This document shows positions 18,734 to 35,124 of a DNA stretch of 64,000 nucleotides, piece by piece. Origin of the DNA: Streptomyces sp. NA02950 (GTDB lineage Bacteria; Actinomycetota; Actinomycetes; Streptomycetales; Streptomycetaceae); assembly GCF_013364155.1 (NCBI RefSeq), contig NZ_CP054916.1, positions 186,001-250,000 of the forward strand, given 5' to 3'. Each line of letters begins with the position of its first letter. Positions within the stretch are counted from its first letter, which is position 1. The notes beneath the pieces were generated by a model. The model was not told where the DNA came from. It searched no databases and saw only the letters and a program-made list of their open reading frames with translations. The translations under genes and the position numbers were made by a program.

Positions 18734-20074
18734 CTACGGGGAGTCCTTGCGGCCGGCTTGCAGACCTTGCAGCGCCAGCACCTTGTGCTCGCGAAGCTCC
18801 TCCTCGGCCGTGCGCTCGACACGGTTCATGGCCATGCGCAGCAGGGGCGGGGCCATGACGGAGGTGAGCACCGCCACCAGGACGACGATGCTGTACATCT
18901 CCGTGCTGAGCAGGCCGAGTCTGACCCCGACCATCGCGATGATCACCTCGATCACGCCCCGGGCGTTCAACCCCGCGCCGAGCGCCAGGGCCTCCCACCG
19001 GTTCATCCGTCCGGTGAGTGCGCCGGCGAAGGCACCCATGAACTTGCCGACGACCGCGACCACCACGACCGCCAGCGCCCAGGCGGCGATCTGCGGATCG
19101 GCGAGCGCGGTGAGGTCCATCCGCAGCCCCGCCGTGGCGAAGAACAGCGGCGCCAGGAACCACAGCACCGTGGTGTTCAACGGCTCCAGCCGCGCCGCCT
19201 CGACGTCCTTGCACGTGCTGATGACGATGCCGCAGACGAACGCGCCGAGGACCGACTCCAGGCCCATCGCATGGGTGCCCGCCGACGACAGGACGATCAG
19301 GACGACGGCGGCGGCGACAGGGCGGCCGCGCTCCCCGGAGCGGTGCGCCGCGCGCATCACCGCGCGTACCACAACCCGGCCGATCGTGGCCGCGAAGAGG
19401 ATGAGCAGCGCCAGATACCCGACGGAGAGCGCCACCCGGCCGGCCTCCACCCCCGTGGTGGCCATCGCGGCCACCACCGAGACCATGAGCCAGCCGAAGG
19501 CGTCGTCGATGCTCCCGGCCACCAGGATCATCTGGCCGACGTTCCGGTGGATGAGCTTCATGTCGATCAGCGTCCGGGCGATCACCGGGATCGCGCTCAC
19601 GCACATCGCCACGCCGACGAAGAGGGCGAAGACGGTGGTGTCGGCGCCTGGTGAACGCAGCTCGACGGGCAGCAGGAAGCCCAGCCAGATGCCGAGCGCG
19701 AGTGGGACGAGGAGGCCGGCGCCGCTGACGGTCGCCGCTCTCCTGCCGTACCTCCGGACCATTTTCAGGTCCAGGTGCATCCCGGTGAACCCGACCAGGA
19801 GCAGGACGCCGATCTGGCCGATGGCGTCGAGCAGGTGCATCTGGGCGGCGTCGCGGGGGAAGAGCCAGCCGGACACGCCGGGGGCGATATTCGCGAGCAG
19901 TGAGGGGCCGAGAAGCACGCCTGCGGCGAGCTCCCCCACGATGGCCGGCATGCCCACGCGCTGGGCGAGCCGTCCCAGCGACAGCCCCAGCGCGAGCAGC
20001 AGCCCCACCTGGAGGAGTAAGAGCAGAAGGGTGTGCCCTGGTATGGGTTGCACCGGGGTGTCGGCCAGGTTCAT
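18734..20074 (-). CDS. CPA2-family cation/proton antiporter
   Basis: 446 residues with about 12 hydrophobic segments and the Kef/NapA-type core: VGMPAIVGELAAGVLLGPSL near the N-terminus, GSIDDAFGW (paired acidic residues of the ion site) in the middle, GLNARGVIEVII near the end, then a basic cytoplasmic tail. Such proteins exchange Na+ or K+ for H+. It sits inside the halogenated pyrrole cluster, 46 bp from the halogenase upstream and 56 bp from the dehydrogenase downstream, in one orientation. Pyrrole antibiotics of this type are acidic and often uncouple membranes, so an antiporter may protect ion balance in the producer. That role is inference. Confidence 0.88.
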   Translation of the reverse strand: MNLADTPVQPIPGHTLLLLLLQVGLLLALGLSLGRLAQRVGMPAIVGELAAGVLLGPSLLANIAPGVSGWLFPRDAAQMHLLDAIGQIGVLLLVGFTGMHLDLKMVRRYGRRAATVSGAGLLVPLALGIWLGFLLPVELRSPGADTTVFALFVGVAMCVSAIPVIARTLIDMKLIHRNVGQMILVAGSIDDAFGWLMVSVVAAMATTGVEAGRVALSVGYLALLILFAATIGRVVVRAVMRAAHRSGERGRPVAAAVVLIVLSSAGTHAMGLESVLGAFVCGIVISTCKDVEAARLEPLNTTVLWFLAPLFFATAGLRMDLTALADPQIAAWALAVVVVAVVGKFMGAFAGALTGRMNRWEALALGAGLNARGVIEVIIAMVGVRLGLLSTEMYSIVVLVAVLTSVMAPPLLRMAMNRVERTAEEELREHKVLALQGLQAGRKDSP

Positions 20075-20120
20075 CCGGCCACTCCTGCTGTCACACGTAT
20101 CACGGTTTGACCGGCGGGAC

Positions 20121-21893
20121 TCATGCCCGGCCGCTCCTCTCCCTGGTCGCGGAACGCACGGGGTGCTGGGGAGGGCGGGTGGTCACCGGGCGAGCCGGCG
20201 CGGCGGCGGGTGAGGAGGGCCCCGTCTGCCTGCGGCCGGTGACGTTGTCGCGCGTCAACAGCCGCTTGAAGTCCGCGGGCGCGAGCGTTTTGACCCACAG
20301 CAGCATTTGGATCCGGCGCCAGAAGGTGAACGTGTACACCCGGGCCTTCGGATCGCCGAAGCGGTAGAGCGGGGGGACGAACCGCTCCTTCCTGAGCCAG
20401 CCGAAGATGCCGCGTGCCGCGTCGGTCGCCCCGGCCTCGCCGGCGCGGACGGCGGCGAGTTTCGTGAAGAGGTAGCGCAGCCCACGCCTCAGGCCCTCCG
20501 GAGTGCGGAACCACAACGCGGAGTCGGCCTCCTCCACGGCCGCCCAGGACCTGCCGGGGCCGTCGCCGCACTCCATCCGAGCCCGCTTCAGCGACATGTC
20601 GGCGAGGATCTGCCACAGCAGCCAGACCCGCAGATAGGCGTTGAACAGCTGGAAGTGACGGCTTGCCGTGCGCAGGGCCAGCTGAAGGTCGTCGTTGTAG
20701 TCGATCAGACGTGCCTGGAACGCGGCGATACGGGAGAACTCCTCGGTCTCGCGCGCCGGGTTGGCAAGGACACGCAGCAGTCCGGCCGCGGCGGCGTGCA
20801 CGATCTCCATGCCGACGGTCACATCCCTGGCCAGCACCTCCTCGGCGCGGACGGCCGCCCGGTCGATCGCGAGCCACCGTGGTCCCGAGGTCCGCACGGT
20901 CCGCCGCTGCCAGAGCGGTTCACTCACCCATGTGGTGGCGGTGACGGCGGTGGCGAACTGTGCGGCGATGCTCGGGTAGCGGGAGATCAGCGCCCGGAAG
21001 GCCGCGTCCGGGTCGTCCGGCAGGTCCCTGAACCGCTCGGGGCACACGCCGGCGGTGACGCTGCACAGCACGTTCGCCGAGGTGTCGTGGTTGCGGAAGT
21101 CGACGATCTGGATCCAGCCACCGTCGAAGACATGGTGAAAGGTGCCGTGCGACCACGGGGTTGTTCCGGGGTGGCGCCCGGGAGGGACCACCGTCTCGAA
21201 CGGCCGCACCCCGCTGAAGTGCGCCGAGAGCAGGCGGGAGCGGACCGGCATGCGGCCGGAGCCCTCGTGTGCGGCAGCCGTGTGGGCGAGGAAGAGGGAG
21301 TCGGGACCGGACGCGTCGACCACGTACCGGGCGGCCACGGCCCTGCCCCCGGCGAGTGTGAGGGCGCCGCCCTCGGCGTCCATCCGGGCCCCGGTGAGCA
21401 CCCGCCGGGACCCGTCGGTGTGCACGCCGTACCGCTCGGCGATCCTCCGGGCGTACTCGTCCACCTGGGGGCGGTACAGATGCCACTCGGTGTGCTCTCC
21501 GGGGACGTTGAACTGGACGGCCTTGCGCGGGTCGTGCTCGAGGCCCTCGTCGTGGTAGACGAAGCCCAGGCTCCGCTTGATGCCGCTGGTCCTGCGCACC
21601 TCCTCGGGCAGGTCGGTGAAGTGCGCGAACGTTGCGATCTCGGGCACGTTGAACCGCTCCGCCAGCAGCGTGAACACCTCGGAGGTGTACGGCACCGTCG
21701 TCTCACCCGTGGGTCCGGCGCGGTCGCCGGGCGTGTCGACCAGCACCACACGGGCGCCGTGCCGGGCGAGGATCGCGGCAAGGAGGCCGGCGGTGAGGTG
21801 GCTGCCCAGCACGGCAACGTCGTACTGGGGGGATGCCGCCTTCGGCCCGCGCGCCTGCGCGCGGTCCCGCGGGTGCGGGGGCTTGTCCGTCAT
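20121..21893 (-). CDS. FADH2-halogenase-like flavoprotein with degenerate active-site motifs
   Basis: 590 residues. The N-terminus has the FAD-binding GSHLTAG (a GxGxxG variant) and the GETTVPYTSEVF segment, and SGIKRSLGFVYH retains the Lys expected in flavin halogenases. The WxWxIP motif that blocks monooxygenase chemistry reads WIQIVD (about 258-263), and the DPLFSRG segment seen in the two tandem relatives at 37.0 and 38.8 kb is not recognisable (IDRAAVRAEEVLARD in its place). It may have lost halogenation, act on an unusual substrate, or serve another purpose. It is co-directional with and directly downstream of the PKS genes. Confidence 0.8.
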   Translation of the reverse strand: MTDKPPHPRDRAQARGPKAASPQYDVAVLGSHLTAGLLAAILARHGARVVLVDTPGDRAGPTGETTVPYTSEVFTLLAERFNVPEIATFAHFTDLPEEVRRTSGIKRSLGFVYHDEGLEHDPRKAVQFNVPGEHTEWHLYRPQVDEYARRIAERYGVHTDGSRRVLTGARMDAEGGALTLAGGRAVAARYVVDASGPDSLFLAHTAAAHEGSGRMPVRSRLLSAHFSGVRPFETVVPPGRHPGTTPWSHGTFHHVFDGGWIQIVDFRNHDTSANVLCSVTAGVCPERFRDLPDDPDAAFRALISRYPSIAAQFATAVTATTWVSEPLWQRRTVRTSGPRWLAIDRAAVRAEEVLARDVTVGMEIVHAAAAGLLRVLANPARETEEFSRIAAFQARLIDYNDDLQLALRTASRHFQLFNAYLRVWLLWQILADMSLKRARMECGDGPGRSWAAVEEADSALWFRTPEGLRRGLRYLFTKLAAVRAGEAGATDAARGIFGWLRKERFVPPLYRFGDPKARVYTFTFWRRIQMLLWVKTLAPADFKRLLTRDNVTGRRQTGPSSPAAAPARPVTTRPPQHPVRSATRERSGRA

Positions 21894-21951
21894 CGCTGTC
21901 CTCCGTCATCGCTGAAGTCGTCGGAGTGGTGTAAGTGGTGGAGTGGCGCGG

Positions 21952-28686
<6,735 letters not shown>

Positions 28687-28698
28687 CGTCTTCGCCAC

Positions 28699-31600
28699 CT
28701 ACTTCAGCAGGGCCTGAGAGCTGGAGATCCGAGCCAACAGACGGTTCATGAGGTCGTCGTCGGACAGGTCGGCGAGGCCGTCGCCGGGCTCGTGTCCGGC
28801 CGGCGTGCCGGGCTCCGCCGGGGGTGTGGAGGCATCCGGTGCGGCGGGTGCCTCTCCGACCGCCGTGTCCAGCAGGTGCTGGGCGAGCGCACGCGAGGTG
28901 GGATGCTCGAAGGTGAGCGTGGGCTCAAGCTCGACACCGAGCTGCGGCCCCAGCTGGTCGGTGAGGGCCACGGCCATGACCGAGTCGAGGCCGAGTTCGA
29001 AGAACCCGAGGTCGGGCTCCACATCGGCCCCCGAGGACTCGCCGAGCGCGTCGGCGACGGCCGCGAGCACCGAGGTGAGCATCCGGTCGGCACGCAGCCC
29101 GGGCTCCAGCGCTCGAAGCTCGGCGACGAACGGCACGTCGTGCGGTGCGGCGGCCGGTGCGGCGGCCGGTGCGGCGGCCGCGGGTGCTGTGGGGCCGGTG
29201 CCGACCGGCGTGACCGGCACGGGAGATCCGGAAGGCCCGGGAAGTACGGAGGGTTCGGGCCGGCCGGGAAGCCCTGAGTGGTCGGAACCGTCAGAACGAT
29301 CGGGGCGTGGCGCCCGGTCGGCGTTCGCTCCCGCGCCGATCCAGTGCCGGCGCCGCTGCCATGGGTATGCCGGCAGGGATACCACCGGCCGGGGGCCGCC
29401 CAGGAGTGCGGTCCAGTCCACGGCGCCTCCGTGCACATGGAGTTCGGCGGCCGCGTGCGCCAGGGCGTCCTGTTCGTCGTACGGGCCGTCGGAGGAGGCG
29501 GGGACCAGCCGCAGGGGGCCGGGTGCGGCATCGGTGGGCCGGGCGGGTGCGGCGAGTTCGGCGGCCGGGGCGTCGAGCCCGATGCCGAGCACGAGCCCGG
29601 CCCCCTCCGCGGCAACCGCGTCGACAAGTGCGGCACTCCACCCGGTGCGCGCCACGGCGGACGGAGGGGCCCAGTCGGCGAGGTTGCCGCCGGCCACGGA
29701 GTCCAAGTGGACTGCCGCGGACGGCACACCGTGCAGTCGTACGCCGTTCAGACCGCCGACCGCCCGCACGGAGTCCCGCAGGTCGAGCAGCCCCGCCGCG
29801 CAGGCGGCACCGATCTCGCCGGTCCCGCGCCCGGCCACGGCGGCCGGGCGCACCCCGTACGCCCGCCACATCGCCGTGAGGGCGAGATGCGCCGCGAACA
29901 CGGCGACGGGGTCGCCGTGCCGGGCGGCACCGTCGTGCAGCGCCTGCCGGGCGGAGCGGCCGAGCAGTCGGTCCGTCTCGGTGTCCAGTGCGTCCAGCGC
30001 CGCGGCGACCGCCGGCTCGGCAGCGTCCCACCGCCGCCACGGCAAGTCCGCCGTCTCCTCGCCGTACACGGCCACGAGGCGGCGCACTTCCCGCGGTGGC
30101 GCGCTCCCCAGGTGCAGGCCCGCCGCGGCGCCGCCCGAGGCGTACGCGGCGAGCGCCGCGCGCAGGTCGGCGGCGTTGCGGCCGGTCACCACAAGCCGGT
30201 GCTCCAGGTGAGAGCGGCGGGCTCCCGCGGTGTGGCAGATGTCCGCCAGCTCGGCGGGACACGCAACCGTGAGCCGGGCGCGCATCCGGTCGGCGGCCGC
30301 CCTCAGCGCCGTCTCGCTACCGCCGGAGACCGCGAGCAGGTAGGGGCGGGGTCCTGGCCCCGTACCCGCCTCGGCGGGCCCCGGGCCGGCCTCGCCGAGG
30401 ACGACGTGTGCGTTGGTGCCGGTGAAGCCGAACGCGCTGACGCCCGCGACCCGGGCCCGGCCCGGCTCCTTCGGCCAGGGGCGCGGGCGCGTGGTGACCC
30501 GGACCGGGAGCCGGTCCCAGTCCACCTCCCGGCTCGCCTCGCGCAGGTGCAGATGCCGGGGGATCTCGCCCCGGTCGAGGATGAGTACGGTCTTGATGAG
30601 GCCCGCGATCCCGGCGGCGGCCTCCAGATGGCCGATGTTCGTCTTCACCGAGCCGACCAGCAGGGGGGCGTCGGCCGGCCGCCCGGCGCCCAGGGCCCGG
30701 CCGAGCGCGGCGAGCTCGACTCCGTCGCCGAGCCGGGTGCCGGTGCCGTGGGCCTCGACGTAACCCACGTCCGCGGGGGTGAGACCGGCCCTCTCCAGGG
30801 CGTCGGCGATCACCTCCTGCTGCGCCTGGGCGCTGGGCACGGTGAGCCCGCCGCTGGCCCCGTTGTGGTTGACGGCGCTTCCGCGGAGGAGCGCGTAGAC
30901 CCGGTCCCCGTCGGCCCGGGCGCGCGAGAGTGTTTTGAGCACCACGGCGCCTGCGCCCTCGCCACGCCCGTAGCCGTCGGCGTCCGAGGAGAACGTCTTG
31001 CACCGCCCGTCGGGCGACAGCGCCCCGGCCGCGGACATCGACAGGTAGACGGTGGGGGTGGTGATCACGTTGGAGCCGCCCGCGATGGCCAGTTGGGCCT
31101 CACCGAGCCGCAGCGCCTGGCAGGCCTGGTGGACGGCGGTGAGCGAGGAGGAACATGCCGTGTCGAGCGCCATGCTGGGGCCGTGTACGCCCAGGAAGTA
31201 CGACAGCCGCCCCGCCGTTCCGGAGAACGAGTTCCCGGTGCCGTAGTACAGGTCGATGTCGGCGGGGTTGCTGGTGACCGTCTGCATGTAGTCGGTGGTG
31301 TTCAGCCCGACGTAGAGGCCGACCCGGGAACCGGGCAGCTCGGCGGTGCGGACACCGGCGTCCTCCAGTGCCTCCCACGCCACTTCGAGGAACAGCCGCT
31401 GCTGCGGGTCCATGCTGCGCGCCTCGCGGGCGGAGATCCGGAAGAAGGCGTTGTCGAAGCCGTCGACCTGGTCGAGGAACGAGCCCCGGCCGGTGACGAT
31501 CGTGCCCGGGGTGACCGTGCCGCGGGCGATCAGCGCTCCGGCGTCGAACCGGTCGGCAGGGATGTCCGACGAGGCGTCAGTCCCTTGGCTCAGCAGCCGC

Positions 31601-34600
31601 CAGAACTCCTCAAGACCGTCGGCGCCCGGCATCCGGCACGCCATGCCCACGACCGCGATCGGCTCGGCGGCCGGCACCGGCCGCGGCTCGGCGGCGGGCG
31701 GTGCGGGGCGGCCCGCCCGCGCGGGCGGGCCCGGCGCCACCGGTACGGCCGGCGGGGCCGAGGGGGGCAGCTCGGACGGTTCGGGCGGTTTACCGGCGTC
31801 TGTCTCCCCCTGACCGGCCCGGTCCGCGACGAGGACCGCAATGTGGTCGGTGATCTGGTCGATCGTGGGGTGGTGGATACCGGCGCTGTCCCCCAGCTCG
31901 ATGCCGAAGTGCCGCTCCAGGGCCTTCACGAAGTCGCTGAGCGAGAACGAGTCCATGCCCAGCTCGAAGAAGCCCCTGATTCTGGAGACGCGCCGGCCCG
32001 GGTCGTGCCCGAGCACCTGGGCGCAGGTCCGGCCCACCACGGCGGCGATCTGCTCCCGGCGGCCGGCCGTCCCGGTGCCGTCTCCGGTGGCGCCGGGCGC
32101 CTGCGCCGACGCGGCGGGGGCCGGCGCGGCAGCACCGTCCCCGGGGCGGTTGGGTTCGGGGACCGCGGCGGGAGCCGAAGGGGTGACGGCCGCGGCGGTG
32201 CCCGCGGTCCCGTTGATCGTGGTGACGACCCGTCCGTCCGCGTCGAGGATGCGCACCTCGGCGGAGAGCCCTTCGGTTCCCGTGCGCACTCCACCCTGCC
32301 GGCCGCGCTCGACGCCGGGCAGCCAGTACGAGTCCCCGCCGAGCGGCAGCGGCGGCAGCGGGACGTGGCGGTGCCGGCCTCCGTTGACCCGTGTCCAGTC
32401 CGGCTCCACGCCGCGGACGTGAAGACCGCCCAGCGCCCGTCCCAGCGTGACGTCGGCGGGCTCGTCCCGGGAGAGTGAGGCCACCACGGGCCCGGTGCGC
32501 CCCCGGTGGGCCAGTGCCGAGCGCAGTGGCCGGTGGAGGACCGGGTGCGCGCCGATCTCGATGAAGGCGGCGTCGTGCTGCTCCAGCAGGCGGTCGATCG
32601 CGGGCCAGAAGCGGACGGTGTCCCGGACGTTGCGCCCCCAGTAGGCGGCGTCGGTAACGGGTACGTCCAGCAGCGGGTCGACGCTGGAGAGCATGGTGAT
32701 CTCCGGCGGGCGCACGGCCAGGCCGCCGAGCAGCCGTTCCAGCTCGTCGCCGTGCCGACGCACGGCCCGTGAGTGGAACGCGTAGTCCACGGGAAGTGGC
32801 AGGCAGCGGGCCCTGCTGGCCTTCAGCTGGGCGGTGGCCCGCTCCACGGCCTCGGCGGCTCCGGCGATGACGACGGAGGCTGGGCCGTTCACGACCGCGA
32901 CGCAGACCTCGTCGCCGTACGGTTCGAGCATCGGCGCGACCTCGTCGGCAGGCAGCTCGACGGCGACCATCCGGCCGGAGCCGCCGGCCTCCCGCATGAG
33001 ACGGCCACGGTGCACGATCAGGCCGGCCGCGTCGGCAAGGGTCAGCGTTCCGGCGACGACGGCGGCCGCGACCTCACCCATACTGTGGCCCACGACCACG
33101 TCGGGCGCGAGCCCCCATGACGCCCACAGTCGGGACAGGCCCAACTGGACCGCGAAAACGGCGGGTTGGGCGATATCCGTGTCCTCAAGCCGGCTGTCCT
33201 CGGTGCGGCGCAGCTCGTCCAGCAGCGACCAGCCCCCGTACCGCGCGAAGTGCGCGTCGCATTCGTCCAGTGTCTCGGTGAGCACCGGCTGCGCGCCGTA
33301 GAGGTCCATCGCCATACCGGGCCACTGCGAGCCCTGGCCGGAGAACACATGGACGGTCGGCCGTGCGGACCAGTCCATGACGTCGCCGGCGATGACGGAG
33401 GGGGAGGTACGGTCCGCGAGGTACTCGTCCAGCCGGTCGGCCAGCTCCGGTCCGGTCCGGCCCACCACCGCGAGCCGGTACTCGTGGTGGGTGCGGCGGG
33501 CCGTGGCCGTGTGCAACAGGTCGGACAGCGGCGCACCGTCGTCCCGCCGGATGCGGTCCCGGTAGGCGGCGGCCTGGGCGCGCAGGGCGGTGAGGGTGTG
33601 GCCGGACACGGTCAGCACCGGCCTGTGCCCGTCGGTTCCGGCCGGCTGCCCCTTCCCGCTCGTGCGCTCATCGCCGGGCACCCCGGCGGGCACGTCGAGC
33701 GGCTCGGGCGGCGGCCCGAGCAGGACATGGGCGTTGGTACCCGAGAGCCCGAACGCGTTCACCCCGACGAGCGGCCGCCGGCCGCTGGGGCGAAGCGCGG
33801 TGGGCCGCGTGGGCACAGCGAGGCCGGAGGGCTGCCAGTCGATCTGCGGGGTGGGCCGCTCCAGGTTGATCTGCGGTGGGGTGGTGCCCTTGCGGGCCAC
33901 GAGAACAGCCTTCAGGAGTCCGGCGATTCCGGCGGCGGAGTCCATGTGCCCGAAGTTCGCCTTGTGCGAGCCCACGTACAGCGGGCGGTCGGCGGGGCGT
34001 CCGGCGCCGAGGACCGCGGACAGCGCGGACAGTTCGAGCGGGTCGCCGAGCGGAGTACCGGTGCCGTGGGCCTCGACGAAATCCACGTCCGAAGGAGAGC
34101 GGCCGGCGTCGCGCAGAGCCGTACGGAGCAGGTCCTGTTGCGCCACCGCGTTGGGCGCCGTGAGCCCCGCGCTGCGTCCGTCGTGGTTGGCGGCGCTGCC
34201 GTGCACGACCGCCCAGATGCGATCACCGTCGGCGACCGCGTCCCGGTAGCGCTTGAGGACGACGACACCGCAGCCCTCGCTGCGGATTACACCGTCGGCC
34301 TCGGCGTCGAACGGCCGGCAGACCCCGCTCGGGGAGAGCGCCCACACCTTGCTCATGAAGATGCTCAGCTCCGGTGTGAGCATCAGGTTGACCCCGCCGG
34401 CGAGCGCGGCGTCGCACTCCCGCGCACGCAGCGCCTTCACGGCGAGGTGCACCGCGATCAGCGAGGAGGAGCAGGCGGTGTTCAGCATCAGGCAGGGACC
34501 GTGCAGGCCGAAGGTGTAGGCGATCCGCCCGGCGCCGAAGCTGAACTCCTTGCCGCTCGCGTAGTACGGGTTGATCCGCTCGGCACCGGCGGTCTTGGCG

Positions 34601-35007
34601 TGCAGGACCGTGTAGTCCGCGGCGAGGATGCCCATGTAGACGCCGGTGCGGCTGCCCGCCCACTGGCCGCGTGGGACACCGGAGTCCTCCATCGCGGCCC
34701 ACGATGCCTCGAGCAGCAGCCGCTGCTGGGGGTCGACCTCGTGGGCCTCGCGCGGGGAGATCCCGAAGAAGTCGGCGTCGAAGCGGTCGATGTCCTCCAG
34801 GAAGGAGCCGCGGGGGCAGTAGCTGGTGCCCGGGCGCTCCGGGCTCGGATCGTGGAAGCGGTCGCCCCAGCGATCCGCCGGGACACCCGTCACCGTGGAT
34901 CGGCCCGAGGCCAGCAGGTCCCAGTAGGCGTCGAGGTCCGCCACTGCTCCTGGAAAGCGGCACCCCACTCCGACGATTGCGATATCGGCCTCGGTATCCC
35001 CCTGCAC
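28699..35007 (-). CDS. Type I PKS with two modules: KS-AT-ACP-KS-AT(inactive)-ACP
   Basis: 2102 residues from the GTG at 35007, with GGAGG about 12 bases upstream. Module 1: KS with Cys179, His314, His354; AT with GHSMG (Ser642) and YAFH at 742-745, most likely malonyl-specific; ACP with Ser1020. Module 2: KS with Cys1285, His1420, His1460; an AT-like region that lacks the catalytic Ser (GRGTG at 1726-1730), is shortened and has lost the substrate motif; ACP with Ser2009. No reductive domains. There is no loading domain, so the starter should be transferred from the free pyrrolyl-PCP. The domain layout resembles PltB of pyoluteorin. Pro/Ala-rich linkers separate the domains. It heads a leftward operon, divergent from the PPTase. 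Confidence 0.93.
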   Translation of the reverse strand: MQGDTEADIAIVGVGCRFPGAVADLDAYWDLLASGRSTVTGVPADRWGDRFHDPSPERPGTSYCPRGSFLEDIDRFDADFFGISPREAHEVDPQQRLLLEASWAAMEDSGVPRGQWAGSRTGVYMGILAADYTVLHAKTAGAERINPYYASGKEFSFGAGRIAYTFGLHGPCLMLNTACSSSLIAVHLAVKALRARECDAALAGGVNLMLTPELSIFMSKVWALSPSGVCRPFDAEADGVIRSEGCGVVVLKRYRDAVADGDRIWAVVHGSAANHDGRSAGLTAPNAVAQQDLLRTALRDAGRSPSDVDFVEAHGTGTPLGDPLELSALSAVLGAGRPADRPLYVGSHKANFGHMDSAAGIAGLLKAVLVARKGTTPPQINLERPTPQIDWQPSGLAVPTRPTALRPSGRRPLVGVNAFGLSGTNAHVLLGPPPEPLDVPAGVPGDERTSGKGQPAGTDGHRPVLTVSGHTLTALRAQAAAYRDRIRRDDGAPLSDLLHTATARRTHHEYRLAVVGRTGPELADRLDEYLADRTSPSVIAGDVMDWSARPTVHVFSGQGSQWPGMAMDLYGAQPVLTETLDECDAHFARYGGWSLLDELRRTEDSRLEDTDIAQPAVFAVQLGLSRLWASWGLAPDVVVGHSMGEVAAAVVAGTLTLADAAGLIVHRGRLMREAGGSGRMVAVELPADEVAPMLEPYGDEVCVAVVNGPASVVIAGAAEAVERATAQLKASRARCLPLPVDYAFHSRAVRRHGDELERLLGGLAVRPPEITMLSSVDPLLDVPVTDAAYWGRNVRDTVRFWPAIDRLLEQHDAAFIEIGAHPVLHRPLRSALAHRGRTGPVVASLSRDEPADVTLGRALGGLHVRGVEPDWTRVNGGRHRHVPLPPLPLGGDSYWLPGVERGRQGGVRTGTEGLSAEVRILDADGRVVTTINGTAGTAAAVTPSAPAAVPEPNRPGDGAAAPAPAASAQAPGATGDGTGTAGRREQIAAVVGRTCAQVLGHDPGRRVSRIRGFFELGMDSFSLSDFVKALERHFGIELGDSAGIHHPTIDQITDHIAVLVADRAGQGETDAGKPPEPSELPPSAPPAVPVAPGPPARAGRPAPPAAEPRPVPAAEPIAVVGMACRMPGADGLEEFWRLLSQGTDASSDIPADRFDAGALIARGTVTPGTIVTGRGSFLDQVDGFDNAFFRISAREARSMDPQQRLFLEVAWEALEDAGVRTAELPGSRVGLYVGLNTTDYMQTVTSNPADIDLYYGTGNSFSGTAGRLSYFLGVHGPSMALDTACSSSLTAVHQACQALRLGEAQLAIAGGSNVITTPTVYLSMSAAGALSPDGRCKTFSSDADGYGRGEGAGAVVLKTLSRARADGDRVYALLRGSAVNHNGASGGLTVPSAQAQQEVIADALERAGLTPADVGYVEAHGTGTRLGDGVELAALGRALGAGRPADAPLLVGSVKTNIGHLEAAAGIAGLIKTVLILDRGEIPRHLHLREASREVDWDRLPVRVTTRPRPWPKEPGRARVAGVSAFGFTGTNAHVVLGEAGPGPAEAGTGPGPRPYLLAVSGGSETALRAAADRMRARLTVACPAELADICHTAGARRSHLEHRLVVTGRNAADLRAALAAYASGGAAAGLHLGSAPPREVRRLVAVYGEETADLPWRRWDAAEPAVAAALDALDTETDRLLGRSARQALHDGAARHGDPVAVFAAHLALTAMWRAYGVRPAAVAGRGTGEIGAACAAGLLDLRDSVRAVGGLNGVRLHGVPSAAVHLDSVAGGNLADWAPPSAVARTGWSAALVDAVAAEGAGLVLGIGLDAPAAELAAPARPTDAAPGPLRLVPASSDGPYDEQDALAHAAAELHVHGGAVDWTALLGGPRPVVSLPAYPWQRRRHWIGAGANADRAPRPDRSDGSDHSGLPGRPEPSVLPGPSGSPVPVTPVGTGPTAPAAAAPAAAPAAAPHDVPFVAELRALEPGLRADRMLTSVLAAVADALGESSGADVEPDLGFFELGLDSVMAVALTDQLGPQLGVELEPTLTFEHPTSRALAQHLLDTAVGEAPAAPDASTPPAEPGTPAGHEPGDGLADLSDDDLMNRLLARISSSQALLK

Positions 35008-35060
35008 CGGTGACCACCCTCCCGAAAAGACCAGCTCAACAGCGCCTTCAGTCGGCTACG

Positions 35061-35086
35061 GAATTCATTCATCAGTGAATGAATTC
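35061..35086. promoter_or_regulatory. Operator in the divergent PKS/PPTase promoter
   Basis: GAATTCATTCA-TCAG-TGAATGAATTC is a perfect 11-bp inverted repeat with a 4-nt spacer. It is strikingly AT-rich in a GC-rich region and lies between the PKS start at 35007 and the PPTase start at 35125. It is the natural target for a TetR-type repressor controlling both arms of the cluster. Confidence 0.7.
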
Positions 35087-35124
35087 TATGTATGATGAGT
35101 TTTCTGTCAAGGGAGGGAGGGCCC

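Noticed and set aside
29150..29190. Tandem GGTGCGGCGGCC units inside the two-module PKS gene
   Set aside because: They encode an Ala/Pro-rich interdomain linker and are ordinary low-complexity coding sequence.
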